A stretch of DNA of 64,000 nt. It comes from Sipunculus nudus. Its lineage: Eukaryota; Annelida; Sipuncula; Golfingiida; Sipunculidae. A model generated the notes under the pieces. The model worked only from the letters and a program-made list of their open reading frames with translations. It searched no databases and was not told the DNA's origin. The stretch spans positions 16,115,508 to 16,179,507 of the forward strand of contig CM049313.1 in NCBI GenBank assembly GCA_026874595.1, given 5' to 3'. Below are positions 38,993-48,890 of the stretch, in pieces (within the stretch, counting starts at the first letter, position 1; every line of letters starts with the position of its first letter). Both the position numbers and the translations under genes were made by a program.

Positions 38993-40576
38993 TGTATCCC
39001 CAGACAAAGTTGGGGGATACTATGTTTTCATGACGGTCCAGCAGCCACCGCCGCATATAAATCTTGTTCGCGCGATAACTAAAAAAATATTTCACGGATC
39101 TTTACCAAACTTGGTTTATTTATAGATATGGGTAAGAGGACGATGCCTATTTAAAATGAGGTCATGCCCTTTACTAGGAGAGTGTCCTTGACCTTGAATA
39201 GGTCCAATTTTGGGAAAAATCACACAAATTCTTAAATATCTCAGGAAATCTTGCATGGGTTGATCCAAAAATCAAGTTGATCAAAGATCATGGATTGGGT
39301 TGTCATGTTCCAGAAACTGGTGGCGCCACCTATTATTCTTTACTTGTTTTCATGCCTTTTAATACCCCCAAAATTGCCACCTGACAGTACTCTGAGCATT
39401 ATAAGTCAAAAACTAATGGACAGATTTCTTTTATGGTATGCATATACATAGATATGGGTTATGGGATGATGTTTATTTAAATTGGGGTCATGACCTTTCC
39501 TATAAGAGTGGCCTGGACCTTGAATATTCCCATATTTGGTGAAATTCACACAAAATCTTTAATATCTCAGTAAGGGATACACAGAAATGATCCAAAAATC
39601 AAATTGACCGAAGATCATGGATAGGGTTGTCATGTTCCAGAAACTGTTGGTGCACCTATTATTCTTTACTTGTTTTCGTGCCTTTTAATACCCCCAAAAT
39701 TGCCACTTGACAGTACTGTGAGCTTTATATAGGTCAAAAACTAATGGACAGATTTCTTTTATATTATGCATAATCATAGATATGGGTTATGGGATGATGT
39801 GTATTTAAATTGGGGTCATGATCTTTCCTATGAGAGTGGCCTTGACCACAAATATTCCAATATTTGGTGAAATTCACACAAAATCTTTAATATTTCAGTA
39901 AGGGATACATGGAATGATCGAAAAATTAAAATGACCAAAGATCTTTGATAGCTTTGTCTTTTGCAGAAGACAGTGGGGCCACCTTGTTAAAATGATGTTA
40001 ATGCAATAACTCAAAAAGAATTAGTGGTACAGTCACCAAACCAACAGTTTAGATGCATCTTATCAAGGGCTAGGCCGAGTACGAATATGGATGACCTTGA
40101 TGCATTTTTCAAGGTCACAGAGGCGATAACGCTGAAATGATGTTAACTTTAATATCTCACTGAGGGATGCATGGATTGGTCCAAAAATCAAGTTGACATA
40201 AGATCTTTGATAGCATTGTTTCTGAAAAAGACAGGTGGCACCACCTTATGTTGTTTTCTTGCTAAAATGATGTTAAAACGGAATAACTTTGTAAGAATTT
40301 GAGTTACATTAACCAAACCCACAAGTTTGATGCATCTAATCAACGGCTAGGTCAAATTTGAACATGGATGACCTTGATACATTTTTTCAAGGTCACAGCA
40401 GAGATAATGTTAAAATGAAATTACGGCAGTAACTAAAAAAAATTGTTGGTACAGTCACAAAACTTACAGGTTAGATGCATCTTATCAAGGGCTGGGGGAG
40501 GGCGCGGGGGTAAATTGTCTGGGGGGTAAATTGTCTGGGGATACTGTGGCACCTGCGGTGCCAAGAAATATCTAGT
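38993..40576 (+). mobile_element. Second Helentron-like family (GTATCCCC ends)
   Basis: GTATCCCCAGAC (38994-39005) and GTCTGGGGATAC (40533-40544) are perfect 12-bp subterminal inverted repeats. A 3' hairpin TGGCACC-TGC-GGTGCCA (40547-40563) follows, then CTAGT (40572-40576). The 5' end also folds on itself (GTATCCCC / GGGGATAC at 39013-39020). The body has three worn units of about 325 bp marked by 'gatatgggt.atgggatgatg' and then further units marked by 'gatgcatcttatcaaggg'. GGTGGCGCCACC occurs at 39319. Confidence 0.78.
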
Positions 40577-41559
40577 ATTTCATTGTATATTTATTACTTG
40601 TACACATTATAAAATTCAATACAATTTCATAGGACCACATTCAAATACAACATTGTTTTGATTGCATGAGCTTCCCTAATGAAACATATGAAAAAATAAA
40701 AAAAATAGTGGGCGAGATGATCCATCATAATTTTGAAGTATACCACAGCATATTAATCCTTGAAACAGAATTACGCCCTGATGAGGTAAAGGATTAATTT
40801 GGTCTCTCAGGTAACACTACTGTGTTCAGTGTTCAGTATAGCTCTGTTGTGTTTGGGATCCATGAGCAAATGTTTGGCTAGACCCTGGTCATCAGAGTGC
40901 TTTATGACTGATTACACGGAGCTGTTATATTGACACTGGTACCGTTAATCTAAAACATCCATAATGGATGTATGTTGAATGCACTCACTGTAGACTCCCT
41001 ACTGATATTGAATTCAGAATAAAATACTTATGTTTCTAAAACTCCAGCGGTTTTTACCCTTGTTTGTCAATATTTTAGTGGGTTCAAGCGATTATTCAGT
41101 CAAGGAATATGTCGCTCCATGGAGACAAGAGGGAAGTGGAACAAGTATGTAGTTGAGTCAAGACCTTATACCTGTTTGGTATTCATGTGGGCTTTTGCAA
41201 GTTATAATTGCAGCACGGAAAACCACTCAATGTCACCAGTTCTGACATGTCACCAAACACGATGGGGAGTGTCGCGGATGTAGACTCATGCTGTCCATGG
41301 GGTATCTTTTCCAAATATTGCCTGTGAGTTGTTACAAGGAAGTGCATGCCTAGATGGAATAAAAGCACACCCTCTGTGTATAAATGATCCCAATGCATTA
41401 GGGGGCATTGATAAACAATCAAGAAGCCCAGAGGCATTGGGTACTGTCCAGCCCACCAGTCATTGTCAGGTAAATGGTATGGAAATATCAAACAGGCTGG
41501 TAACGAGAGGATCCAGCAAGGTTGTAATAGTAGCTGATGCTGTATATGGACTGTTGCAG
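40577..41559. other. Sequence upstream of the start-codon exon
   Basis: If transcription starts close to exon 1 the promoter would be here. The part from 41160 on is more GC-balanced than the rest. No TATA box or CpG cluster stands out. Confidence 0.35.
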
Positions 41560-41588
41560 TAAATGTACCAGTTCTGTGTTAAAACGCC
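41560..41588 (+). other. Possible 5' UTR part of the start-codon exon
   Basis: A candidate splice acceptor (ctgttgcag, ending at 41559) lies just before the start-codon exon. The short stretch between it and the ATG has an in-frame TAA at 41580-41582, so translation cannot extend further upstream in this frame. If the acceptor is real, a non-coding first exon and the promoter lie further upstream. The polypyrimidine tract is weak, so transcription could instead begin close by. Confidence 0.35.
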
Positions 41589-41667
41589 ATGATGCTGAAG
41601 CTCATGCAGGTCCTGGAAGTCTTCCAGTCTGTCCTGCTTTACAAACTGGCCAGCGCCACTGATAATG
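41589..41667 (+). CDS. Exon 1 of the Ig-superfamily gene: start codon and possible signal peptide
   Basis: The exon opens with two consecutive ATG codons in a favourable context (G at -3, A at +4), preceded by an in-frame TAA nine bases upstream. It encodes 26 codons plus one base: a short N-terminus with one lysine, then a run rich in Leu, Val and Phe, ending ...LASATDN. A signal peptidase cut after Ala-Ser-Ala would be typical of an exported adhesion protein. The hydrophobic run is interrupted by Gln, Glu and Lys, so the signal is weaker than usual. The donor is AATG|gtatgc, giving phase 1, which fits the next exon (two leading bases, completing an Ala codon). The in-frame stop, the ATG context and the phase match are seen directly; the signal-peptide role is inference. 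The main alternative is that the true signal exon lies elsewhere. Confidence 0.55.
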
Positions 41668-43380
41668 GTATGCCAACTTTTTTATACTATGTTATTTACG
41701 TATCATAGTGGTTTGTCTCCTGAGCTCCTTTGGTGGGGGTTCCTAACATCTGTAGCAGCACCTGGATTCCTATTAAATCAGGATTATGGATTTAACACCT
41801 GGTGACATTTATTGCAGGCCTCATTGCATTTTAGTGCTTTGATCCTTATTGAGGCTGTAGCTAAGGTACATACAAGGTACCAATACACTTTCCTCTTGAG
41901 GAATTGTTAAAACCAGTTTTCACTGTCTTCTGGATCTCTGTAGCCATATAATTGTTCAACAGTAAAATTAATCTTTAGTAATTTAAAAAAAAAGATGTTA
42001 TTCTAAATCATGTTTTAGTAAAGGTTGATTACAATACATGTTTTTGTATTGATATCAAAACAATCAGGTAAATTGAACCAGTCCTTTTGCCATATGGATT
42101 GACTACATATGTTCTAACATTAATATACTAGTAACACTTAATTTATAATCCTCGAGGGGGCTGTCCAACATACCAGCCTTTGTGGTATGGGTATGTCTGG
42201 ATGATGTCTTTCCATAAAAGGTTTCATACCCTTCAGCTGATGCACTCCTGATGGAGTTTATTCTGGGACAACACCATGCTGTTTACAACCAACATTTATG
42301 TCCACATACTTCCACTATGCAGGTTAATTTCCATGTTAGGATGCTGTAGTGATGTAAATTCCAATTATATGGTTCCAGTGTGGTTACAATTTCTGATTAA
42401 CTAGGCCATACATAGATATATAAGCAAGGGCTATATTTTATATGACTTTGTTGGCAGTTCAATCTATATTTCTTATAAAGTTCTATACTATTTGTTATTA
42501 AGGTATTCATCCTGTGTGTCCTCCACTAAACTGTACAACCATTGATCAAATATCATGTCTTATATAAATTCTCAGTACTTCTTTTTATTCTTACCTCAGT
42601 GTATATTTTGTTATTTAATTTGGTTATCAGTTCATATTAAGATCTGTCTGAAATAGTGACAAGCAATTAGTGATATAAATTGTTCCCACGTACCATTTAC
42701 TATATGAATTTTCCATTGGAAAATATACTAGCTTGACAAATGATATTTGTTTTATGACAAACAGGAATGTTTAAGATACAGATGCTGTCAAGTTTCTATC
42801 AACAGTTTCACCGATATATTTTTCAATGTAGCCATGAATATTAAATTGATACATAACCTGCTAGGTGTAAAGGAAATGATACAAAATGATACAAAGCAGA
42901 TCCTTTGAAGAGAAATAAGACATAAAATATGCCATCGAATATTAAAAAAATGATTGTCAACAGTTAAAAAAACTCTGATAATGCAATTGTGCATTTGGTA
43001 AAGCCAGCCAAATTGGATCAAGGTTTGGCAGTTTCCATTTTAAACACTATAGCTGCCACAGAATTTTACTGCCAACAGTTTTATTTCTGTGGAAATAACA
43101 GAAAATCTTCTATTGATTACTCGCTGACACCATGGGCAGATCCAGGATGATCTTTTATAATCAAAGTTTATGATAAAAAATTAGCTTGAGTTATTTGATC
43201 CCAATTTTGGATCCAGACATTTGTTTTATATATCCATTTTGGACAAATATATTCATTTTGTCCTTCCGTTTTCTATAAATCCTGGATCCACCCCTGTACC
43301 AGGTACCATGTTAGCACCTGTCGCCATATTTGAATCTTTTGAATGCATTTGGAAGGGGATAATGTATGTTGATTTTTCAG
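41668..43380 (+). other. Intron 1 of the Ig gene
   Basis: This intron of about 1.7 kb separates the start-codon exon from the first microexon. It is AT-rich and I see no repeat family or further exon in it. Confidence 0.5.
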
Positions 43381-43440
43381 CGCAGTCTGCCATGTTGGGA
43401 GAATACGATTATGTAGATGAGTCCTATTTCAATGACAAGG
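43381..43440 (+). CDS. Exon 2: 60-bp phase 1-1 microexon, acidic and tyrosine-rich
   Basis: The exon is bounded by a good acceptor (gatttttcag) and the donor AAGG|gtaaag. It is 60 bp, with two bases completing a codon, 19 full codons and one trailing base, so it is symmetric phase 1-1 and can be included or skipped without shifting frame. The product has a core EYDYVDESYFND, with three tyrosines each within a residue or two of Asp or Glu, a context favoured for tyrosine sulfation in secreted proteins. It lies only 146 bp upstream of exon 3, which resembles it in phase, length and composition, so the two look like a duplicated cassette. The frame stays open upstream of the acceptor, so the 5' boundary rests on the acceptor and on phase agreement with exon 1. 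Function is inferred from composition only. Confidence 0.62.
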
Positions 43441-43586
43441 GTAAAGAAAACTTCTGTGACCTCTGACCTCTGACCCTTCGCTTCTCACCTGATTCTTCCT
43501 ATGGCTGTCATTAGACCTTTCACAGTCATGTGACCCTGAGGGCTCTGAGGATCATGTGACTTTCCTGTGACCCTGTCTTTTTGCAG
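43441..43586 (+). other. Short 146-bp intron between the two microexons
   Basis: Every other intron of this gene exceeds 1.7 kb, but this one is 146 bp. It contains repeated direct motifs (gacctctgacc twice near 43459; catgtgac at about 43528 and 43553; ctgtgaccc). It is GC-richer than its surroundings. The shortness fits a local exon duplication and the repeated motifs could be splicing elements; both are inference. Confidence 0.55.
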
Positions 43587-43652
43587 CTCAGACTGAGGGG
43601 GACACGGGCTATAACTACGAAGATGCTTATGATAATGATGTTGATGACGGAG
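43587..43652 (+). CDS. Exon 3: 66-bp phase 1-1 microexon, acidic and tyrosine-rich
   Basis: A strong acceptor (tgtctttttgcag) and the donor GGAG|gtaaag delimit 66 bp. The reading is Ala-Gln-Thr-Glu followed by GYNYEDAYDNDVDDG, again three tyrosines among many Asp and Glu. Joined to exon 2 the codon at the junction is GCT (Ala), so both microexon products start Ala-Gln-Ser/Thr. Joined to exon 4 the junction codon is GTC (Val). Together exons 2 and 3 make a linker of about 40 residues, strongly negative, between the signal peptide and the Ig domain. Such a linker is not a standard part of lachesin or IgLON proteins as I know them. The splice sites and phase are seen; a role as a sulfated, ligand-binding tail is inference. 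Confidence 0.65.
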
Positions 43653-46600
43653 GTAAAGTATCGGTGCCTGCTGGCTGTAGATGGCAGCGCACATACACGC
43701 ACGGGACTGCGTTTGGTGTGGGCTGCCAACTACATGCAGACATTCTTTACTTTCCATGAGTCCACCATTCCGTGTTCCTATAATCAGGCATCTACTTTTA
43801 CATGTTATGTTCTTCCTATATATGGACTTGGTGTTTGTATTTGTGTGTGCTTTAGATGTTGCATGGTGACTGCATGTTTGAACATTGAATGTTAGATGAA
43901 CCCATCGGATGTTGTTATTTGCATATACTTTCCACTCTAGTTACCTATTCCTTCAAAATCATCACAGTATCCTCCAAATCTAACATCTTCCAAATCTGTA
44001 TCTAGAAATCTATTTCTAGTCTCATTTTCTTTCAGATTGTAACTTTGTTATAGTCAGTTTTTTCCAATGTGTGATACTTGTGGAGGAATAAATCTGGTGA
44101 TGATAGATCACCAAACAATATTTGGATCTGCAACAGTGTACTTTTTTTCTGATAGTCATCCATATACACTTCATGTTTTGCTGACACCTGGAAATTTTAA
44201 TTTAATGGAAGAATGTATTTCTCTTGGTGCCATATTAATAAATTCAGGAATTGTTTTCTTATGTTGGAGTATGGTCATGTATCAGTAAATTTATTTTTCA
44301 TAAAGTGTTCTTTTATTAAGTAACAATGCTTGTTATCACACCAGTCATTAATGGATTATAGCTTTAAATTGAAATGTGATAAGGAAATATCTCAGAGATG
44401 AATGAATTCTGAGGAGGGACATAAGAATGACAAGAGATGTGTGTTAATTGACTGAAAATTTCCAAATTGTTAAAGGGTACATCACTAAGTGTACCACCTA
44501 ATTCACAGGTAAATACATGTAAACTGACAGTCCTGATATCCTCAAGATAGAGTTTAGGCAACTGTCCAGAGAAAAAAGGAAAACAAGAGTAGAATTGTAT
44601 GGTCTTCCATTTTTTTCCATTGGCTGTATGAAAAATAAGTTGTAGAATGTTCTATCTTGAGCATGTAGGATCTTCTTGCTTTAAACATATAAACCCATAG
44701 GGGTAGATTCCTGTGTTAGACACTGCTGGTGTTGCTTTCATGTGCTTATGCTTGCTGTGTAATTTGTGGTTGTGGTCTCTAATTATATAGAGATCATAAC
44801 AAGCATGGTGATTTTGCAAATGTATCTTGCAAAAAATGCTGCAGCTTGTTAGTGATATTGATCGTCCTCTGTGCATTTTTCTGCACTTTCCCAATTAGTA
44901 AATTCCACACATTTATCTAATAACATTCATACACTTGCAAAACCCAAGTTTGCCGAATGAAATGGGGGGGGGGGGGGGGGGGGGGGCTAATAGTCCATGA
45001 ATTTGACTTTCATTTAAGCTTTGGGAATTTTCTGAAATTTCTGCATGTTTGGTTCAGAGTCAATATGTAAAGCTCACAGAACCAAGATCTTGCAAAATCT
45101 GCTGAAACGGCTGAAACAAAAGTATTTGATTACTCCAAAAGGTGTTGATTTCCTCATCAATGTCCACTGCACATTGTGGAGTCATATCCTGTATTTCTTG
45201 TTTTGTCAGTTAATTGGGTATAACAGTGAATTCTCCAAAAAGACACTCCATATTTTGACTTTGGATGGTGGAGTAGCGGTAGGCTTTTATTTTTTAAAAT
45301 TGTGTGTGGAGAAATAAGGCTCTGGCAAAATAGAACACAATTTAGGCTCTTTGGAAATCTTTAAATTGTGACAGGTCTTGGACAATTGATGTATTGCCTT
45401 TGTAAATGCAAAACTTTTATATGGGAATTTAGAATGAATTGCTCACCAGATACAGTGACTGAAGAATTCATTTTACATGAATAAATTATTGCATGATGTT
45501 TGAATAGAACCTTAAATATGTTTTGATTTGACCAGTATATAATGATACTCTGTATCAGATGAATATATGCATTGCAGATTGAGACAGTATGTCATGTGAG
45601 ATGGTACATATGTCATGTACAAATGGCAAATTGGGTTGATAACATGGAAAGTGGATGGAAAGTAGTGAAATGTGTGTGAGGAGATTTATTTGAAACAAGG
45701 ATGTTGTAACAGTGTGGAAAACAATAAAGGAAACAAGATATGGTGAATATTGAGGACTATGTCACATATTGAATGGCAAAACATGTTTTTTTCTTTAGAA
45801 GAGGCCATTTAGGTATATTTGTAGGTGTTCTTACATATCTGGTATGCATGCAAAGAACTTTCCAATCAGGATGGTTATATAGGCTGAACCATATGAACTA
45901 TAAATTTGTCTGAATGGAAATGTTTCTGCTTTCCCATGATAACTGGTTATTGCTGCTTTGAAGGATGGAGAGCACATCATGCATGTATACAAGAAATATA
46001 TGTGATAAAATGAAAGAATGCAAACCTTGATATATTTATCATAAAAAAGAGAAAGTTCAGAAGGATCCAGTAAAAATCAAGAAAAAAATTATGGTAAAAT
46101 TCCAGGGCTATCCATAAATTCTGACTCAGCATGTGAAAAAAAAATACATGAGCCATTGAGACATAGCATGTGATAAAAAAATACATGAGCCATGGAGACA
46201 TAGATGAAGAACTTAAGTAGCAGGAAGGCTGGAGAGGTTTCCACTTGTTTCTGACCCAGCATGTCTGGAATCAAATGACAGAAGGGGAATGACACAAGCA
46301 ACCCAGTTATTCTGCAAATGGAATATTGTTGATACGCTTACAGTGACACAAACTCTGCCAGATGGAAGGAGGTTGGGGAGTGACATATAAGAGGTGACTA
46401 ATGGTGAGAGGAAGGAAAAGGACATATTGAACCATTCTGTTTGCTATTGAGCAGCAGATACTTGGACTTGCGGTAGAGCTGATGGAATGTGGAAAGTTAT
46501 TTAGAATGTTGCAGATGTGTACGGATCCAGGAGCTATATGCACCAGCATTGAATGAGAGTAATGCACAACAGCCATGCAGGAATAAGATTGGTAAAAAGT

Positions 46601-48331
46601 GTGGTTTTACAGTATCAAGGATAAATTGGAATCAAATTGGAGTAATGGAGAGCCTTAATAGGTGTGGAAGTAACCTTTATTTAAATTAGTTCATGTTATC
46701 TGAAATTCTGTGATAGCTAGAACAAAAGAAGATGAAATAATATGCAATATATTTCCATTATTAAATTTATTAAATCCTTGACAATTTCAGTGCATTTGAT
46801 GAAGCTCTTTGATGTTTATTAGAATAAACAGAAACCCAATAACACAACTGAATATACAGATATTTCTACAACTGCTTATCAACCCCATATTGTAGATAAG
46901 AATATGGTCATGTTGGAGAAAAAGCAGATGGTTGGATACAAGATGAGGTGGAAAAATGAAAAAAATGCAACAAGGCATTCAGACCAAATGACTCAAATAT
47001 TAAATGTTAAATGCTGGCCACCCAGGGATGGCTGACGTGATGCAAACAAGATTTTTTATGCAATCACTGTTGACATCTTAGATGCGGATCAGTGACCGGT
47101 AAATAATTCTGTTTCCTGATAATCCTGAAGATGAAAAAGGACAAAATTGCAGCAATAATGTCAAAACAGAATTTTCACAAATCCAAAATATTTATTTTGC
47201 TTCTTGTTGAAAAAATAAACTAAAAAAATCAAATACTGCAGAATTCAAGAAGTCAGGATGGTGGCTTGAAATACAAGAGCTCTGTTGACATGCAAGCACA
47301 TTTTTGAAACTAGGATGCCCTGTCTGAAGGGTTCTGCTGTTAATTTCTCTTTGGAACCAAAAATAAAAAAAAAATTCCTAAGCTTGAGTGAGATAATACG
47401 CCACTTGGTGAGGATGGCAGGTGAAATGTAAATTTTCTTACATTCCATAAAACTGTGGCAATCCCACCAACCTGTGATTCCATGTGATTCATACATATAG
47501 TGGGTAAATATGCAGTTGTTGAAATTTTTGTATAGATTTTATATTACATTGTAAGCTTTAGACACATTCTGTAGCTAATGGATGATGAACAATAAAACAT
47601 TCATAGGCGTTGGTTATTTAAGATGTATGGGGAGTAAACTGTACATGTGTATATTTTACAGTTGAAGCTGAATGAATGTATATTTGCGTTGCTGTACTTA
47701 GTATACTAAATGTGTGTTAAGTGTCACCAGAATATGAAGGTTGATTGAAAGCATTGTGTACACTTGTTCAGAGAACATTTTGAATGTGAGCATAATGAAA
47801 AAGAAAATTTACAAAAAGGTGCAGTGATACATGTGGTAAAGATGAATGATCATTGGACTGAATGAGGACTGAATGTGAATGATCCTTTGTGTGACTATTT
47901 GTGTGCAAGTATTTGTGTCTGCAAGGTTATATTTGTCACATATTTCTTTTTGTTTAATGCCAGTATGTTTTATGTAATATTCCAAAATTTTCAGTAGTCC
48001 ATTTTAAAGGAGTGATAATGTAATTTGAATAATGAAATAATTGTAAGTTTTATATTAAAGTTATCTGCCAGATTTTAAAGATATAAAGTTTGCCATATGT
48101 CTTGTAAGATTAAAAATTTAGTAACTGTTATGTCTTTTGTATTTTACAAACAAATGAGTAATATATGATTACAGTGTAAAACATCCAGTTAAGCTTATGC
48201 AAATACCAAAGCGATAAACTTCTGTTTGTTTTCTCATGCATACTTAACAAAAAGTAATAAACATTAACGTTGAATAAGCACAACAACTTGTACAAGAATC
48301 TAGTACTGAATTAGAAATACTTTTTTTGTAG
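43653..48331 (+). other. Intron 3 of the Ig gene
   Basis: This 4.7-kb intron holds a 23-base poly-G tract (44964-44986) and a short tandem duplication of about 40 bp containing atacatgagccat (46128-46203). Otherwise it is AT-rich with no recognisable repeat family. I saw no third acidic tyrosine-rich microexon, but a very short exon could be missed by eye. Confidence 0.5.
44964..44986 (+). repeat. Poly-G tract (G23) in intron 3
   Basis: Twenty-three consecutive G bases inside AT-rich intron sequence, transcribed as G-rich RNA and able in principle to form a quadruplex. Confidence 0.9.
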
Positions 48332-48438
48332 TCTTGGGCATGGAACCAAAATTTCAAGTGGCTGTTCAAAACGTAACAGTTGTGGAAGGGCAGAATGCTG
48401 TGCTGCCATGTACTATAGAAAACCTTGGAAAATATAAG
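48332..48438 (+). CDS. Exon 4: N-terminal half of a V-type Ig domain
   Basis: The acceptor is tactttttttgtag and the donor AAG|gtgaga. The exon starts in phase 1 and ends in phase 0 (107 bp). The product reads PKFQVAVQNVTVVEGQNAVL and then PC, the usual A-A'-B strand pattern of an Ig domain, with the first core cysteine at PCTI and an N-glycosylation sequon in QNVTV. It ends ENLGKYK, matching the place where lachesin, IgLON and DIP proteins have a short N-L-G-(D/K)-Y-K loop before the core tryptophan. The tryptophan is supplied by exon 5, nearly 11.5 kb downstream. The last ~30 coding bases and the donor belong to a degenerate tandem repeat that continues to about 48890 in the intron. The Ig call is firm from sequence; the exact family member is not resolved. 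Confidence 0.85.
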
Positions 48439-48890
48439 GTGAGATACATTTTGTCTTGTATGTACCTTTAAAAACCTTAAAAAGTCAAAGGTGTGAAACA
48501 TCTTTGTCTTCCATTTACCTTTGTAAACCTTGGAAAGTGAAATCATCTTTGTCTTCTACTAACTATTGAAAACCTTAGAAATTATAAAGGAAGAAACATT
48601 TTTGTCTTCCATTTAGCCTTGAGACCCTTGGAAAGTGCAAGTTAAGAAATGTCTTTCTATAAGGTAGGAAATGTCTTTGTCTTCCATATGACATAAAAAA
48701 ACCTTGGAAAGCAAAAGGTCAGTAACATCTTTCTCTTCTATTGCCCAATGAAAAAGTAGGAAATAATAAGGTGAAGAACATCTTTCTCTTCCATAGGAAG
48801 AATATTTCATCTTCCATGGTGAAATAACTGGAAAATGGAAGATAAGAAGTAACTTTGGCTTCTATTGTAGCGCTCTTGTGGGATCTTTTG
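48405..48890 (+). repeat. Degenerate ~52-bp minisatellite spanning the exon 4 / intron boundary
   Basis: The end of exon 4 and its donor (ACCTTGGAAAATATAAG|gtgaga plus ttgtctt) form the first unit. Recognisable further units follow in the intron, each with a version of AAACCTTGGAAA, then a run like AAAGGTGA, then catctttgtcttcca. Good units begin near 48468, 48523, 48565, 48627, 48690 and 48745. Several keep a GT at the place equivalent to the true donor (AAAGGTGTGA, ATAAGGTAGG, AAAGGTCAGT, ATAAGGTGAA), while others have lost it. Unit length drifts between about 44 and 70 bp and divergence is high, so the array is old. Confidence 0.72.

Noticed and set aside
43386-43440. Alternative acceptor cgcag at 43385 for exon 2
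   Set aside because: It would make the exon begin in phase 0, which does not match the phase-1 end of exon 1.
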